Source of the DNA: Gammaproteobacteria bacterium
GTDB taxonomy: Bacteria > Pseudomonadota > Gammaproteobacteria > Arenicellales > UBA868
Reading direction: 5' to 3'
DNA: 64,000 bases
Assembly: GCA_022450155.1 (NCBI GenBank)
Contig: JAKUQR010000008.1
Span: forward strand, 1 to 64,000
The position numbers and the translations under genes were made by a program. How positions within the stretch are numbered: position 1 is the first letter of the stretch; each line of letters opens with the position of its first letter. Positions 18,291 to 27,520 of the stretch are shown here, piece after piece. The notes beneath the pieces were generated by a model. The model was not told where the DNA came from, ran no database searches, and worked only from the letters and a program-made list of their open reading frames with translations.

Positions 18291-19163
18291 GTGAAACTTC
18301 GCCGCTACGAATCTGTACACGCGTTGTTGTTTTTTGTGCTGTTGTCTATCGTTCTGATGACAGGTCACTTCTACAGTGAGAACGTTCGTCAGATTGCGCG
18401 GGTGCTTTCTGTTCTCAGTGTGCCCGTTCATCTGATCGCAGCATCTCCTTCGACCGTATATCGATGGTTCGAGGGAAGTCTGGACTCAAAGGATAAACTT
18501 AGACTGGAATTGGCTGAACTGAGTCGGAAGCAGCTCGTACTTCAGACACGTCTTCAGCAACTCAAGGCTCTCGAGTCTGAAAACAAACGGCTGAGAAATC
18601 TGCTGCATGCAGGCGCTCGACTCGCGAGCAAGATTCAACTTGCCGAACTGGTCAAGGTTAACCTTCATGGTTCCTCGCACTCTGTGCTGATCAACCGAGG
18701 TGCGGCTGACGGGGTCATAGTCGGTCTGCCGGTGATAGACGAGGGTGGGGTGGTTGGCCAAGTCACGCGGGTGGGCTCGTTTCGTAGCGCTGTGACGCTG
18801 CTCACAGATCCAGCACAAGGTGTTCCGGTTCAGACTGTACGCACAGGTTTGCGGGCAATAGCTTTTGGAGCAGGGGGATCGAGGAAGCTGCGGTTGCTCT
18901 ATGTCGATCGTAATGCAGATATTCGTATTGGTGACTTGCTGGTGACATCTGGTCTGGGTGGTATCTACCCTTCGAGGTACCCTGTCGCGCATATCAGCGA
19001 AATTAAGCGCTACGTCGATGAGGCGTTCATGGCTGTCCAGGCGATGCCCAGCGCGCGCCTTAATAAAGGGCGTCAGGTCGTGCTTGTCTGGCATGATAGC
19101 GCTGAATCGCCCGCTGAATTGGATCCAGCGCTCCCGGTAGCTGCGGACAGCGAAAATGACTAG
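18291..19163 (+). CDS. mreC: Rod-shape-determining protein MreC
   Basis: Periplasmic scaffold of the elongasome, 290 residues from a GTG. One N-terminal membrane segment (HALLFFVLLSIVLMTGHF), a coiled coil at about residues 65-105 (ELAELSRKQLVLQTRLQQLK), then the beta-barrel domain with VLINRGAADGVIVGLPVID, GVVGQVTRVG and LVTSGLGGIYPSRYPVA. The last eight bases overlap mreD. Confidence 0.95.
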   Translation: MKLRRYESVHALLFFVLLSIVLMTGHFYSENVRQIARVLSVLSVPVHLIAASPSTVYRWFEGSLDSKDKLRLELAELSRKQLVLQTRLQQLKALESENKRLRNLLHAGARLASKIQLAELVKVNLHGSSHSVLINRGAADGVIVGLPVIDEGGVVGQVTRVGSFRSAVTLLTDPAQGVPVQTVRTGLRAIAFGAGGSRKLRLLYVDRNADIRIGDLLVTSGLGGIYPSRYPVAHISEIKRYVDEAFMAVQAMPSARLNKGRQVVLVWHDSAESPAELDPALPVAADSEND

Positions 19164-19650
19164 TCTGTTCGCCAGCCGCCAACGGGTCTGGGTTATTCCG
19201 GCGACATTCTTGGCGTCGTATGTGCTTGTTTCGTTTCCCGTTGAACCTCAGTGGCGCGGCTATGTGCCTGATTGGGTTACCTTGGTTCTGATCTACTGGT
19301 GTATGGCAGCACCACAAAGAGTTGGTGTGGGTGCCGCCTGGCTGGTTGGATTGGGGCTCGACCTCCTGTCTTTCGGTCTGGTTGGCAGTCATGCATTAAC
19401 CAAGACGGTGATTGCGTTCCTGGTGGGCCGCGTGGCGTTGAGGCTCAGAGCCTATCCGGTCTGGCAGCAGACCGCCTTTATACTGATTTTGCTTGTGATC
19501 GAAACTGCCATACTGGTTGTCATTGAGTACCTAGTAGACGGACAGTTGGGGGGTATGTTCAGTTGGCCAGCGCTGGCAGTTGGTGTTGCCGTTTGGCCGT
19601 TGCTGTTCTGGTTTCTTCGCCGTTGCCGACGCTGGGGCCGACTGCCGTGA
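19156..19650 (+). CDS. mreD: Rod-shape-determining protein MreD
   Basis: Hydrophobic inner-membrane subunit of the elongasome, 164 residues with about five membrane spans. It starts within the end of mreC and ends in an ATGA overlap with mrdA. Recognisable features are VSFPVEPQWRGYVPDWVTLV and GLGLDLLSFGLVGSHALTKT, typical of MreD. Confidence 0.93.
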   Translation: MTSLFASRQRVWVIPATFLASYVLVSFPVEPQWRGYVPDWVTLVLIYWCMAAPQRVGVGAAWLVGLGLDLLSFGLVGSHALTKTVIAFLVGRVALRLRAYPVWQQTAFILILLVIETAILVVIEYLVDGQLGGMFSWPALAVGVAVWPLLFWFLRRCRRWGRLP

Positions 19651-21530
19651 TGAAGAAACACATCATTAACGATCGCGACCAGGACGTGCGAACTGTCAAG
19701 ACCCGACTGATGATCTCCGCTGTCGTGATGGTCGTGCTAACGGTTATTTTGCTGGGTCGTTTTTTTGTCTTGCAGGTTACGCATCACGACCAATATCGCA
19801 TGATGTCTCTGGACAACCAGATTGATTTGCGCCCCTTACCGCCAGTTAGAGGGATGATCTTTGATCGCTACGGCATGGTGCTTGCAGAAAACCAATCCGT
19901 CTATGAGCTGGAAGTCATACCTGAGAACGTCAACGATATGGATCGCATGCTCAGTGAGATCGGTATGCTGGTCGAGTTAACCGATCAGAATATTCGGCGG
20001 TTCCGAAGGAATGTGAAACAAAGACCTAGATTTGAGAGTCAAATTCTCAAATCCCGCCTTACCGATGCCGAGGCTGCCCGTTTTGCTGTTCGACAGCACC
20101 AGTTTCCAGGGGTGACACTCAGTGCGAGCCTGCGTAGGGTTTATCCTCAAAAAGACTTGGCTGGACACGTTGTTGGCTATGTGGGTAGGGTCAGTGAGCA
20201 GGATCTTAAGAAGATCGATACTCGGGCCTACAAGGGAACAAGTTACATCGGTAAGATCGGCATCGAATCCTTTTATGAAACAGAACTGCTTGGTCAAGTT
20301 GGTGTTCAGCAGGTAGAGACCGATGCGTATGGGCGGGTGGTCAGACAAATCAGCCATGTGGCTGCCAGAGCCGGAACAAATGTTTACTTGACACTGGACG
20401 TACAGCTTCAGAAAGTCGCAATAGAAGCACTGGGGGAACGTCGTGGTGCAGTGGTGGCCCTGGAACCGTCCACTGGCGACATTTTGGCTTTTGTGAGTAC
20501 GCCGACCTATGACCCAAACCTTTTCGCACAGGGTATCAGTCATGAGGCCTATGGAAACTTACGTGGGTCGGTCGATAAACCCCTCGTGAATCGGGCTTTG
20601 TATGGTCGTTACGCACCAGGATCAACGATCAAGCCCCTGTTGGCACTGGCTGCCCTGGAGCACGGCTTGAAGTCTCAAGAGAAGGTATTGTGCACGGGTC
20701 GCTACGCATTGCCTGGGAGCAGTCGTAAGTATCGTTGCTGGCGACGTAAAGGCCATGGATACGTAAATCTCCACGATGCGCTTGAGCAGTCGTGCGACGT
20801 GTTTTTTTATGAGCTCGCACATTCGATCGGCATCAGAAAAATGGCAGACTATTTCGGCCGATTCGGATTTGGACGGCAGACAGGGATTGATCTTCTGGAT
20901 GAACCGACGGCGCTGCTTCCGACCCCTGAATGGAAGAAGAAAAACCGGCAGGAGTCCTGGTATCCAGGGGAGACTATTATTACCGGCATTGGTCAGGGAT
21001 ATCTGCTGGTTACACCGCTGCAGCTGGCCTATGCTACTGCGACGCTGGCCAATCGAGGGCGTGCGATCAGGCCTCGGTTGCTCCGCGGACTTGAGAATCC
21101 TGGTTCCGGAGCCATCACCCATCCAGCGCAGCGGCGGGGATTAAGTGTCGAAAACAAGGATTCGAGTACCTGGGATCGGGTCATTGCAGGGATGGAATCG
21201 GTACTTCACGGTTCAAGAGGTACCGCCAGGGCCAGTGGCAGGAACAGTCCTTACCGTATAGCCGGCAAGACCGGTACTGCACAAGTCGTCTCGATTCCTG
21301 AAGATTGGGATAATCGCAGCGACGAACTACCTGAGGAGTTACGCGATCACGCCCTGTTTATTGCTTTTGCACCGGTCGAACAGCCGCGAATCGCCATTGC
21401 CGTGGTGGTTGAAAACGGGGGAAGTGGAAGTCGTGTAGCGGCACCCATTGCGCGCAAGATCATGGACTACTATTTCATCGATAGATTAAGACGGGCCTCC
21501 CTTCCGGGAATAGCGAATGTATTCGGGTAG
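19650..21530 (+). CDS. mrdA: Penicillin-binding protein 2 (transpeptidase of elongation)
   Basis: PBP2 crosslinks peptidoglycan during cell elongation, with RodA as glycosyltransferase. It is 626 residues from the ATG overlapping the mreD stop. One N-terminal membrane helix (MISAVVMVVLTVILLGRFF). The dimerisation domain begins with RPLPPVRGMIFDRYGMVLAE. The transpeptidase triad is present: S in APGSTIKPLLALAALE, SCDVFFYELA, and KTGTAQV. The C terminus overlaps the start of rodA by 14 bases. Confidence 0.97.
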   Translation: MKKHIINDRDQDVRTVKTRLMISAVVMVVLTVILLGRFFVLQVTHHDQYRMMSLDNQIDLRPLPPVRGMIFDRYGMVLAENQSVYELEVIPENVNDMDRMLSEIGMLVELTDQNIRRFRRNVKQRPRFESQILKSRLTDAEAARFAVRQHQFPGVTLSASLRRVYPQKDLAGHVVGYVGRVSEQDLKKIDTRAYKGTSYIGKIGIESFYETELLGQVGVQQVETDAYGRVVRQISHVAARAGTNVYLTLDVQLQKVAIEALGERRGAVVALEPSTGDILAFVSTPTYDPNLFAQGISHEAYGNLRGSVDKPLVNRALYGRYAPGSTIKPLLALAALEHGLKSQEKVLCTGRYALPGSSRKYRCWRRKGHGYVNLHDALEQSCDVFFYELAHSIGIRKMADYFGRFGFGRQTGIDLLDEPTALLPTPEWKKKNRQESWYPGETIITGIGQGYLLVTPLQLAYATATLANRGRAIRPRLLRGLENPGSGAITHPAQRRGLSVENKDSSTWDRVIAGMESVLHGSRGTARASGRNSPYRIAGKTGTAQVVSIPEDWDNRSDELPEELRDHALFIAFAPVEQPRIAIAVVVENGGSGSRVAAPIARKIMDYYFIDRLRRASLPGIANVFG

Positions 21531-22596
21531 AAAAATGCATGTGGATGGCCCACTCCTGCTGGGTGTGCTGGCCCTTTGTGTATTAGGGCTGGTACTCATT
21601 TACAGCGCCAGCGGTGAAAACTGGAATCTGATGTGGCGACAAGGGATCAGGCTGTTGCTTTCGCTAGGTGTGCTGTTCGCTGCAGCACAGATTCCACCGG
21701 AAGTTGTTCGGCGTCTGTCGCCACACATATTTATAGGCGGATTACTTATCCTGGTGCTGGTTCTGGTGGCCGGTTATGTGGGTAAAGGCGCCCAGCGGTG
21801 GTTGGATTTGGGGGTTTTTCGATTTCAACCCTCCGAATTGATGAAACTCGGTGTGCCGATGGCGGTGGCGTGGCTATTAACACGGCGTGCTATGCCACCC
21901 CGGTTTCTTGATGTGCTTGGCGTACTGCTGATCATTGCCTTACCTTCACTACTTGTTGTCGTTCAGCCTGACCTCGGTACTGCCATAATGCTAACCGTGT
22001 CCGGTCTGCTTGTTCTTTTCCTGGGTGGAATCCGATGGCAGCATCTACTGATGCTGATCGGGGCGGCGGTCGCCGCGGCACCGTACCTCTGGGCTCAACT
22101 ACATCACTATCAGCAACAACGAATTCTGAATATGTTCGATCCCTGGTCGGACCCTCTTGGCAGCGGATATCACGCTATTCAGTCCATGATTGCGATCGGT
22201 TCGGCTGGCTTGGCCGGAAAGGGATGGCTTGCTGGGAGTCAGTCGCACCTGAAATTTATTCCGGAGAGAAGTACTGACTTTATATTCGCTGTTTTCGCAG
22301 AAGAGTTCGGTCTGGTAGGGGTCATTGCCCTGGTCACACTGTATGTGTTTCTAGTAGGGCGGTGTCTGGTCATGGCTTATCATGTCAGAGAAGTATTCTC
22401 ACGTTTACTGATCGGCGGCCTGGCGCTGACGTTTTTCTTTTACTTCTTTGTAAACGCTGCAATGGTCGCAGGTATGTTGCCGGTGGTTGGCGTCCCCTTG
22501 CCGCTGGTCAGTTATGGTGGTACTTCAATGCTCACACTGATGGCAGCCTTTGGAATTATGATGGGGGCCTACACGCGTCGGGGGTTAATGACATGA
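21517..22596 (+). CDS. rodA: Peptidoglycan glycosyltransferase RodA
   Basis: SEDS-family polymerase of the elongasome, an integral membrane protein of 359 residues. Characteristic segments: LVLIYSASG, GKGAQRWLDLGVFRFQPSEL, VVQPDLGTAIML, GSAGLAGKGWLAGSQSHLKF, PERSTDFIFAVFAEEFGLVG, and the C-terminal VPLPLVSYGGTSMLTLMAAF. The start at 21517 lies within mrdA; an in-frame ATG at 21535 is an alternative. The stop overlaps the mltB start (ATGA). Confidence 0.96.
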   Translation: MYSGRKMHVDGPLLLGVLALCVLGLVLIYSASGENWNLMWRQGIRLLLSLGVLFAAAQIPPEVVRRLSPHIFIGGLLILVLVLVAGYVGKGAQRWLDLGVFRFQPSELMKLGVPMAVAWLLTRRAMPPRFLDVLGVLLIIALPSLLVVVQPDLGTAIMLTVSGLLVLFLGGIRWQHLLMLIGAAVAAAPYLWAQLHHYQQQRILNMFDPWSDPLGSGYHAIQSMIAIGSAGLAGKGWLAGSQSHLKFIPERSTDFIFAVFAEEFGLVGVIALVTLYVFLVGRCLVMAYHVREVFSRLLIGGLALTFFFYFFVNAAMVAGMLPVVGVPLPLVSYGGTSMLTLMAAFGIMMGAYTRRGLMT

Positions 22597-23627
22597 AGAC
22601 ACACAGCATGTTTTCGAGTGAGTTCGTCTCCAAAATGGCTTTCTCCTGCCTGAGTGGGCTGGTTGTACTCCTGCTGAGTCTGTTACCGGGGTCTACGGCC
22701 CGGGCAGTGTCGCTCGAGAAGTATCCTCAATTGATTGAACTTGCCGATCGGTTGGTCCAGGAACACGACTTGGATCGGACTCAACTCCTGGATTGGTTTG
22801 AACACGCTCAAATCAAGAAAAAAATTATCAAAGCGATGAACCGACCGGCTGAGCGGTTGTCGTGGCACCGGTACCGAGGACTGTTTGTGAATGAGGGATC
22901 TGTACGGAACGGTGTTAAGTTTGCGAAGCGGCATCGGGCCCTGTTAGACCGCGCTGAAGCCAGGTTCGGTATTCCGATCGAAGTGATCGTTGCCATTATT
23001 GGAATAGAAACCCGCTATGGCGAAGTTACAGGGAATCTGAGGGTGTTGGACAGTCTCGCCACACTGGCACTGGAGTACCCACGCAGAAGTAAGTTCTTCT
23101 CGTCCGAATTGGAACACTATATGGTGTTGGTGCGCGACAACAAACTCGATCCATTGGTCGTCAAAGGATCTTATGCCGGGGCGATGGGTATTCCTCAGTT
23201 CATGCCCAGCAGTTACCGGCGTTACGCGATAGATTTTGATGGTGACGATAGAAGAGATCTCCTAAACAGCGTCGCTGATGCCATCGGCAGTGTTGCCAAT
23301 TATCTGGCGGTCCACCGATGGCGAAAAGGTGAACCCATAGCATTGCGGATTCCTGTTGAACTATCAGTTCAGCTTGAGTCCTTTGTAACTCGGGGCCTGA
23401 AGCCCAACACGCCGCTGGCCACACTGGTCCAAGCTGGCGTGAAACTTGTTCCTGGCGTTGACCTTAATTGGAATGTCGGAGTTATGCGGTTTGATCAAGG
23501 GAGCAAGGTTGAATACCGGCTTGGCTATCACAACTTCTTTGTCATCACGCGTTACAACCGGAGCCAGAATTATGCGATGTCCGCATTTGAACTTGCGGAG
23601 CAGATCGCAGCCAGGATTAAGGATTAA
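22593..23627 (+). CDS. mltB: Membrane-bound lytic murein transglycosylase B
   Basis: Cleaves peptidoglycan between MurNAc and GlcNAc with anhydro product. It is 344 residues from the ATG at 22593 that overlaps the rodA stop. The open frame reaches further upstream but inside rodA. A signal peptide (LSGLVVLLLSLLPGSTARA) lacks a lipobox cysteine, so a soluble or membrane-anchored periplasmic form is likely, unlike E. coli MltB. The catalytic Glu is in AIIGIETRYGEVTGNLRVLD. GAMGIPQFMPSSYRRYAIDFDGDG-like segment and VANYLAVHRWRKGEP are typical. Confidence 0.94.
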   Translation: MKTHSMFSSEFVSKMAFSCLSGLVVLLLSLLPGSTARAVSLEKYPQLIELADRLVQEHDLDRTQLLDWFEHAQIKKKIIKAMNRPAERLSWHRYRGLFVNEGSVRNGVKFAKRHRALLDRAEARFGIPIEVIVAIIGIETRYGEVTGNLRVLDSLATLALEYPRRSKFFSSELEHYMVLVRDNKLDPLVVKGSYAGAMGIPQFMPSSYRRYAIDFDGDDRRDLLNSVADAIGSVANYLAVHRWRKGEPIALRIPVELSVQLESFVTRGLKPNTPLATLVQAGVKLVPGVDLNWNVGVMRFDQGSKVEYRLGYHNFFVITRYNRSQNYAMSAFELAEQIAARIKD

Positions 23628-23633
23628 TTTTCG

Positions 23634-24452
23634 GTGGTATTGCGGCTTTCTCTGCTGGCGATGGCCGCCCTTTGGTTGACTGGCTGCAGTTTTTGGGGTG
23701 ACAAGCCGCGCAGTGGCGCATATTTTGAAGATGATGGACCACCAGCCTACGCTGGACCAGATCCCTCTTCTGTGCCCGATGCAGTTCCCAGGATAGAACC
23801 GTTAAGTAAAATCGGCAATGCGCCCTACCGGGTGAATGGTGTTCGGTATGTACCGATGAAAAGCGCACGCGGTTACAAAGAAAATGGCACAGCTTCCTGG
23901 TATGGCCGAAAGTTTCACGGTCGTCGAACGTCCAGTGGTGAAACCTATGACATGTACGCGATGACCGCTGCGCATAAAACATTGCCATTGCCGACCTATG
24001 TGCAGGTGAAGAATCTCGACAATGGTGTCAATGTGGTCTTGCGGGTTAATGATCGAGGACCATTTCTGGGGGGACGCTTGATTGATCTGTCATATATGGC
24101 TGCGCGCAAGCTGGGTATGACGGCATCCGGCACAGCTCGCGTAGAGGTGACCGCGGTAAAAGATCATTCAGCGTCTGCCCCAGTTGCTAATGTTTCACTA
24201 ACCCAGCGCAATAACAGGCTGGTCTACGCTCAAGCCGGTAGTTTCCGACTTCTGGGAAATGCGCATGCTCTGCGTGAAAGACTCACTCACCAGGGTATCT
24301 CTCGGGTGAACGTTTCCCCCACAAGGGTCGATAACACGCTGTATTATCGGGTTTGGGTGGGCCCTTTGAGATCTGACTTGAAGTTGAGTGAGATAATTGA
24401 TCAGATTACCCGCATTACGGGTGTTGAACCACATATTATTGAGAACGACTGA
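23634..24452 (+). CDS. rlpA: Septal-ring lytic transglycosylase RlpA (lipoprotein)
   Basis: 272 residues from a GTG; lipobox WLTGC with Cys at residue 18. The double-psi beta-barrel domain is at about residues 80-175: GTASWYGRKFHGRRTSSGE, YAMTAAHKTLPLPTYVQVKN, LRVNDRGPFLGGRLIDLSY. In the family this domain has lytic transglycosylase activity and the Asp in NDRGPF is essential. A SPOR domain, which binds denuded glycan strands, fills the C terminus (YAQAGSFRLLGNAHALRERL). It follows mltB by six bases. Confidence 0.95.
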   Translation: MVLRLSLLAMAALWLTGCSFWGDKPRSGAYFEDDGPPAYAGPDPSSVPDAVPRIEPLSKIGNAPYRVNGVRYVPMKSARGYKENGTASWYGRKFHGRRTSSGETYDMYAMTAAHKTLPLPTYVQVKNLDNGVNVVLRVNDRGPFLGGRLIDLSYMAARKLGMTASGTARVEVTAVKDHSASAPVANVSLTQRNNRLVYAQAGSFRLLGNAHALRERLTHQGISRVNVSPTRVDNTLYYRVWVGPLRSDLKLSEIIDQITRITGVEPHIIEND

Positions 24453-24463
24453 CGAGGCACACT

Positions 24464-25639
24464 ATGGGTTACAGATTACGCACGATTTATTTTCTGACCC
24501 CGCTTTTTGTGCTTCTATTTATTCCGACACTACTGTCGGCTTATGAATCTGATCTCGCCGAGAGTGCCCGTTCTCTCATACAACCGCCCAGTCTTAAGGC
24601 GTCATCCTGGCTGCTCATGGATTCTAGAACGGGAACAATCATTGCCTCTGAGAAAAAAGATAAACGGATCGAGCCTGCAAGTCTGAGCAAGCTGATGACA
24701 GCTTATGTGGTATTTCAGGAGATCCAAAGAGGCATCGTTAGACTGGACGAAGAGGTCACCGTCAGCGAGAAGGCATGGAAAACAATGGGGTCCCGGATGT
24801 TTATCGAACCAGGTGATCGGGTCAGAGTCGAGGACTTGTTATTGGGGCTGATCGTCCAGTCCGGAAATGATGCGGCAGTCGCCCTTGCCGAGCATGTTGC
24901 CGGGAGTGAAGCAGGATTTGCCGACCTGATGAATCAGGCCGCTGTGCAGATGGGTTTGAAGAATACTCATTTTGTTAATTCAACCGGGCTTCCACATCCT
25001 GACCACTTCAGTACGGCGTATGATATTAGTGAAGTCACGCGTACGATCATCCGGCAACAGCCCGAGCACTACGGCTTCTACGCCATTTCGGAATTTACCT
25101 GGAATGGAATAACGCAGAAGAACCGCAATCCACTGTTGGCCCGAGATGACACGGTAGACGGCGTTAAGACGGGCCACACAAAGTCTGCCGGGTACTGTCT
25201 GGTGGGCTCGGCTGAGCGGAACAACATGCGATTGATCGCCTCGGTTATGGGCGCCAGCAGTGAGCGCAGTCGAGCTAATTCAGTTTATTCGTTGTTGAAA
25301 TACGGTTTTGCTGCTTATGAATTTCACCACTTGTATGGAAATCAGGCAGCGATCCTGCAGGCCGATATATTCAAGAGCAAAGTTGAGTCTATCCCCGTGG
25401 GAATCAGTCAGGGTATCGATCTTCTATTGCCCAAAGGTTCAGGTGCATCACTACAAGCAAAAGTCCAGCTGTCAGAGCCTCTGGTCGCGCCGTTAGAGAT
25501 TGGGCAGGAAGTCGGTACACTGACAATACTGCTTAAGAATGCCGTACTGGTCACCCGGCAGTTGATCGCGCTTGGTCCAGCGCCTGCCGCATCCTGGTTC
25601 GGTGGATTGACCGACTCGCTTCAACTCTGGCTTCGCTGA
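24464..25639 (+). CDS. dacA: D-alanyl-D-alanine carboxypeptidase (PBP5/6 family)
   Basis: Trims the terminal D-Ala of peptidoglycan pentapeptides. It is 391 residues with a signal peptide (LTPLFVLLFIPTLLSAYES). Active-site motifs: SLSK in EPASLSKLMTAY, SGN in IVQSGNDAAVALAEH, and KTG in DGVKTGHTKSAGYC. The C-terminal PBP5-type domain and amphipathic anchor (SWFGGLTDSLQLWL) are present. The stop codon touches the ATG of the next gene. Confidence 0.96.
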   Translation: MGYRLRTIYFLTPLFVLLFIPTLLSAYESDLAESARSLIQPPSLKASSWLLMDSRTGTIIASEKKDKRIEPASLSKLMTAYVVFQEIQRGIVRLDEEVTVSEKAWKTMGSRMFIEPGDRVRVEDLLLGLIVQSGNDAAVALAEHVAGSEAGFADLMNQAAVQMGLKNTHFVNSTGLPHPDHFSTAYDISEVTRTIIRQQPEHYGFYAISEFTWNGITQKNRNPLLARDDTVDGVKTGHTKSAGYCLVGSAERNNMRLIASVMGASSERSRANSVYSLLKYGFAAYEFHHLYGNQAAILQADIFKSKVESIPVGISQGIDLLLPKGSGASLQAKVQLSEPLVAPLEIGQEVGTLTILLKNAVLVTRQLIALGPAPAASWFGGLTDSLQLWLR

Positions 25640-25930
25640 ATGGAGGATCAACGTGGTGATCATATCGGCCAAGGGCTGGATCTACTGGAATTTCCCTGCC
25701 GGTATGAGATTAAGGCCATGGGTAAATATGATGCGTTGTTTGAAACACGGGTTCACAAAATTGTCGGCCGACACCTGGGCGATGTTCCCATTGTCCAGAC
25801 GGTTACTCGGGAGAGCACTGGAGGTCGGTACGTATCGGTGACATGCACAATTGAAGCTATCAGTCGTGAGCAACTTGATTCAATCTATCTGGACCTACAC
25901 AGCGAAGTGGATGTGTTGGTCACCCTCTAA
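25640..25930 (+). CDS. ybeD: DUF493 (YbeD) family protein
   Basis: Small ferredoxin-like-fold protein of 96 residues between dacA and lipB, as in E. coli. Family motifs: LLEFPCRYEIKAMG, RESTGGRYVSVTCTIEA and SREQLDSIYLDLH. The ATG follows the dacA stop with no gap. Function is not established; a regulatory role in lipoate metabolism has been suggested from context. Confidence 0.92.
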   Translation: MEDQRGDHIGQGLDLLEFPCRYEIKAMGKYDALFETRVHKIVGRHLGDVPIVQTVTRESTGGRYVSVTCTIEAISREQLDSIYLDLHSEVDVLVTL

Positions 25931-25950
25931 CTGAACCGGGTGCTTTTCAG

Positions 25951-26613
25951 GTGGTGGAACAGCCCATGGACTTTCTTGTTGTCCGTGATCTTGGATTGAA
26001 GTCGTATCATTCTGTGCTCGATGATATGCAGCGGTTTACCCGTACGCGTACGCGAGGCACAGCCGATGAAATCTGGTATGTACAGCACCCCGCAGTTTAT
26101 ACGCGCGGAGTGAGTTGCCATGATTTACCCTGGGGCGATGGTCGGGACCTGGAACTGGTTGATAGTGATCGTGGCGGGCAGATAACCTACCACGGTCCTG
26201 GCCAACTGATTGCATACCTGCTGCTTGACCTGCGCCGATGTGGTCTGGGCGTCCGGGGATTGGTCGCTCGAGTTGAGCAGGTGATTGTTCAGCTGCTGGC
26301 TAATCATGAGCTGAGCGGCGACATTCGGCCTGGTGCACCGGGTGTTTATATCGATGGTGAAAAAATTGCTGCATTAGGTCTTAGAGTCCGGAATGGATGC
26401 ACATACCACGGTTTGAGCCTTAATGTAGATATGGATCTATCGCCCTTTGGTTTCATCGATCCATGTGGTTATCAGGGTCTCGCGGTAACCCAGCTTAAGT
26501 CACAGGGTATTTCTGTTTCGCTCTCAAGCATTCAGGACGAGCTGACTGATCTATTTGTGTCGAGTCTTGGTTATGATTCCACAGTCGCAGACCCGCCAGT
26601 AAAAGAGAATTAG
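25951..26613 (+). CDS. lipB: Octanoyltransferase LipB
   Basis: Moves octanoate from acyl-carrier protein to lipoyl domains, the first step of lipoate synthesis. It is 220 residues from a GTG (a second GTG follows directly). The substrate motif RGGQITYHGPGQ, KIAALGLRV with the catalytic Lys, and the catalytic Cys in FIDPCGYQGL are present. The usual partner lipA does not follow: after 79 bases comes murU on the other strand. Confidence 0.95.
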   Translation: MVEQPMDFLVVRDLGLKSYHSVLDDMQRFTRTRTRGTADEIWYVQHPAVYTRGVSCHDLPWGDGRDLELVDSDRGGQITYHGPGQLIAYLLLDLRRCGLGVRGLVARVEQVIVQLLANHELSGDIRPGAPGVYIDGEKIAALGLRVRNGCTYHGLSLNVDMDLSPFGFIDPCGYQGLAVTQLKSQGISVSLSSIQDELTDLFVSSLGYDSTVADPPVKEN

Positions 26614-26692
26614 GTAAAGTGGATCTGGTAAGGCGACTGCGGATTCAGCCGGACTCCATCTAACCGTTATGTGGTACGGGAAGTCAACCCAG

Positions 26693-27394
26693 TCAGCGCG
26701 GGTTATTTTGTGCGTTGGCGATCCGCCTGGCTTCAGACAGTCGATCAACTGTGCCTACATCTATCCACTGGCCAGAAAAATGCTGGCCAGACAGCTGATT
26801 CCCGTCTGCAGCCTGTCTTAAAAGCCCCGCGAGTGGAAACCGGCCCCGGGGGCTGTCATTAAACAGGCTGTGACGATAGATGCCGATTCCTGAAAATGTC
26901 AGGCTCACCGAGTTGCCCACAGGTTGATTCAGTACTTTTTGTCCCAACAGGTGAAAGTCTCCAGCTGGATTGTGGACAGGGTTGTCGACTAGCAGTAAAT
27001 GCCCTTGACCGTCGATACCGTCAGGGAGTGAATCAAGGTACAGATCGGTCCAGATGTCACTGTTAAGAACAACGAAAGGGTCGGTTGTTATCAGCCTCAG
27101 CGCCTGTCGTATCCCACCACCGGTATCCAGGGCGCCTTCAGGTTCGTGAGAATAGACAACCGACAATCCGTAGCGTTTGCCATCGCCGATATGAGATTCG
27201 ATCATGTCGCCGAGGTGGTCGAGGTTGATCACCACCTGATCGACTCCAGCCTGTGCCAAAGCGACTAAATGATGCTCGATCAGGCAGCGGTCACCGATCT
27301 TGATCAGGGGTTTGGGCAGGTGATCAGTAAGCGGTCTGAGTCGTTCTCCGCGACCCGCTGCCAGAATCATTGCGTGAGAGTATTTCCAGGGCAT
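26693..27394 (-). CDS. murU: N-acetylmuramate alpha-1-phosphate uridylyltransferase MurU
   Basis: Sugar-nucleotide transferase of 233 residues. The N-terminal HAMILAAGRGERLRPLTDHL and PKPLIKIGDRCLIEHHLVAL are diagnostic. VINLDHLGDMIESHIGDG, EGALDTGGGIRQAL and VVLNSDIWTDLYLDSL follow the Pseudomonas MurU pattern. In that pathway, recycled MurNAc is phosphorylated at C1 by AmgK and joined to UMP by MurU, bypassing fosfomycin-sensitive MurA. In pseudomonads amgK is adjacent, next to lptD. Here murU is divergent from lptD and no amgK is present. Another sugar-1-phosphate nucleotidyltransferase cannot be excluded. Confidence 0.85.
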   Translation of the reverse strand: MPWKYSHAMILAAGRGERLRPLTDHLPKPLIKIGDRCLIEHHLVALAQAGVDQVVINLDHLGDMIESHIGDGKRYGLSVVYSHEPEGALDTGGGIRQALRLITTDPFVVLNSDIWTDLYLDSLPDGIDGQGHLLLVDNPVHNPAGDFHLLGQKVLNQPVGNSVSLTFSGIGIYRHSLFNDSPRGRFPLAGLLRQAADGNQLSGQHFSGQWIDVGTVDRLSEARRIANAQNNPR

Positions 27395-27520
27395 CGGGGT
27401 AACCTGCTACACAGAAAGCATGTGACTTCGGTCTGATCCGGGTGTTGCCTATAATAACGTACGTAGAGGTCTCGATTGCTTAACAAAGCTAAAGTTGTTT
27501 CGTGCGGGGTCAGGTATCGG

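Noticed and set aside
22362-22592. N-terminal extension of mltB
   Set aside because: Lies entirely inside rodA in another frame. The ATG at 22593 overlaps the rodA stop and is followed by a proper signal peptide.
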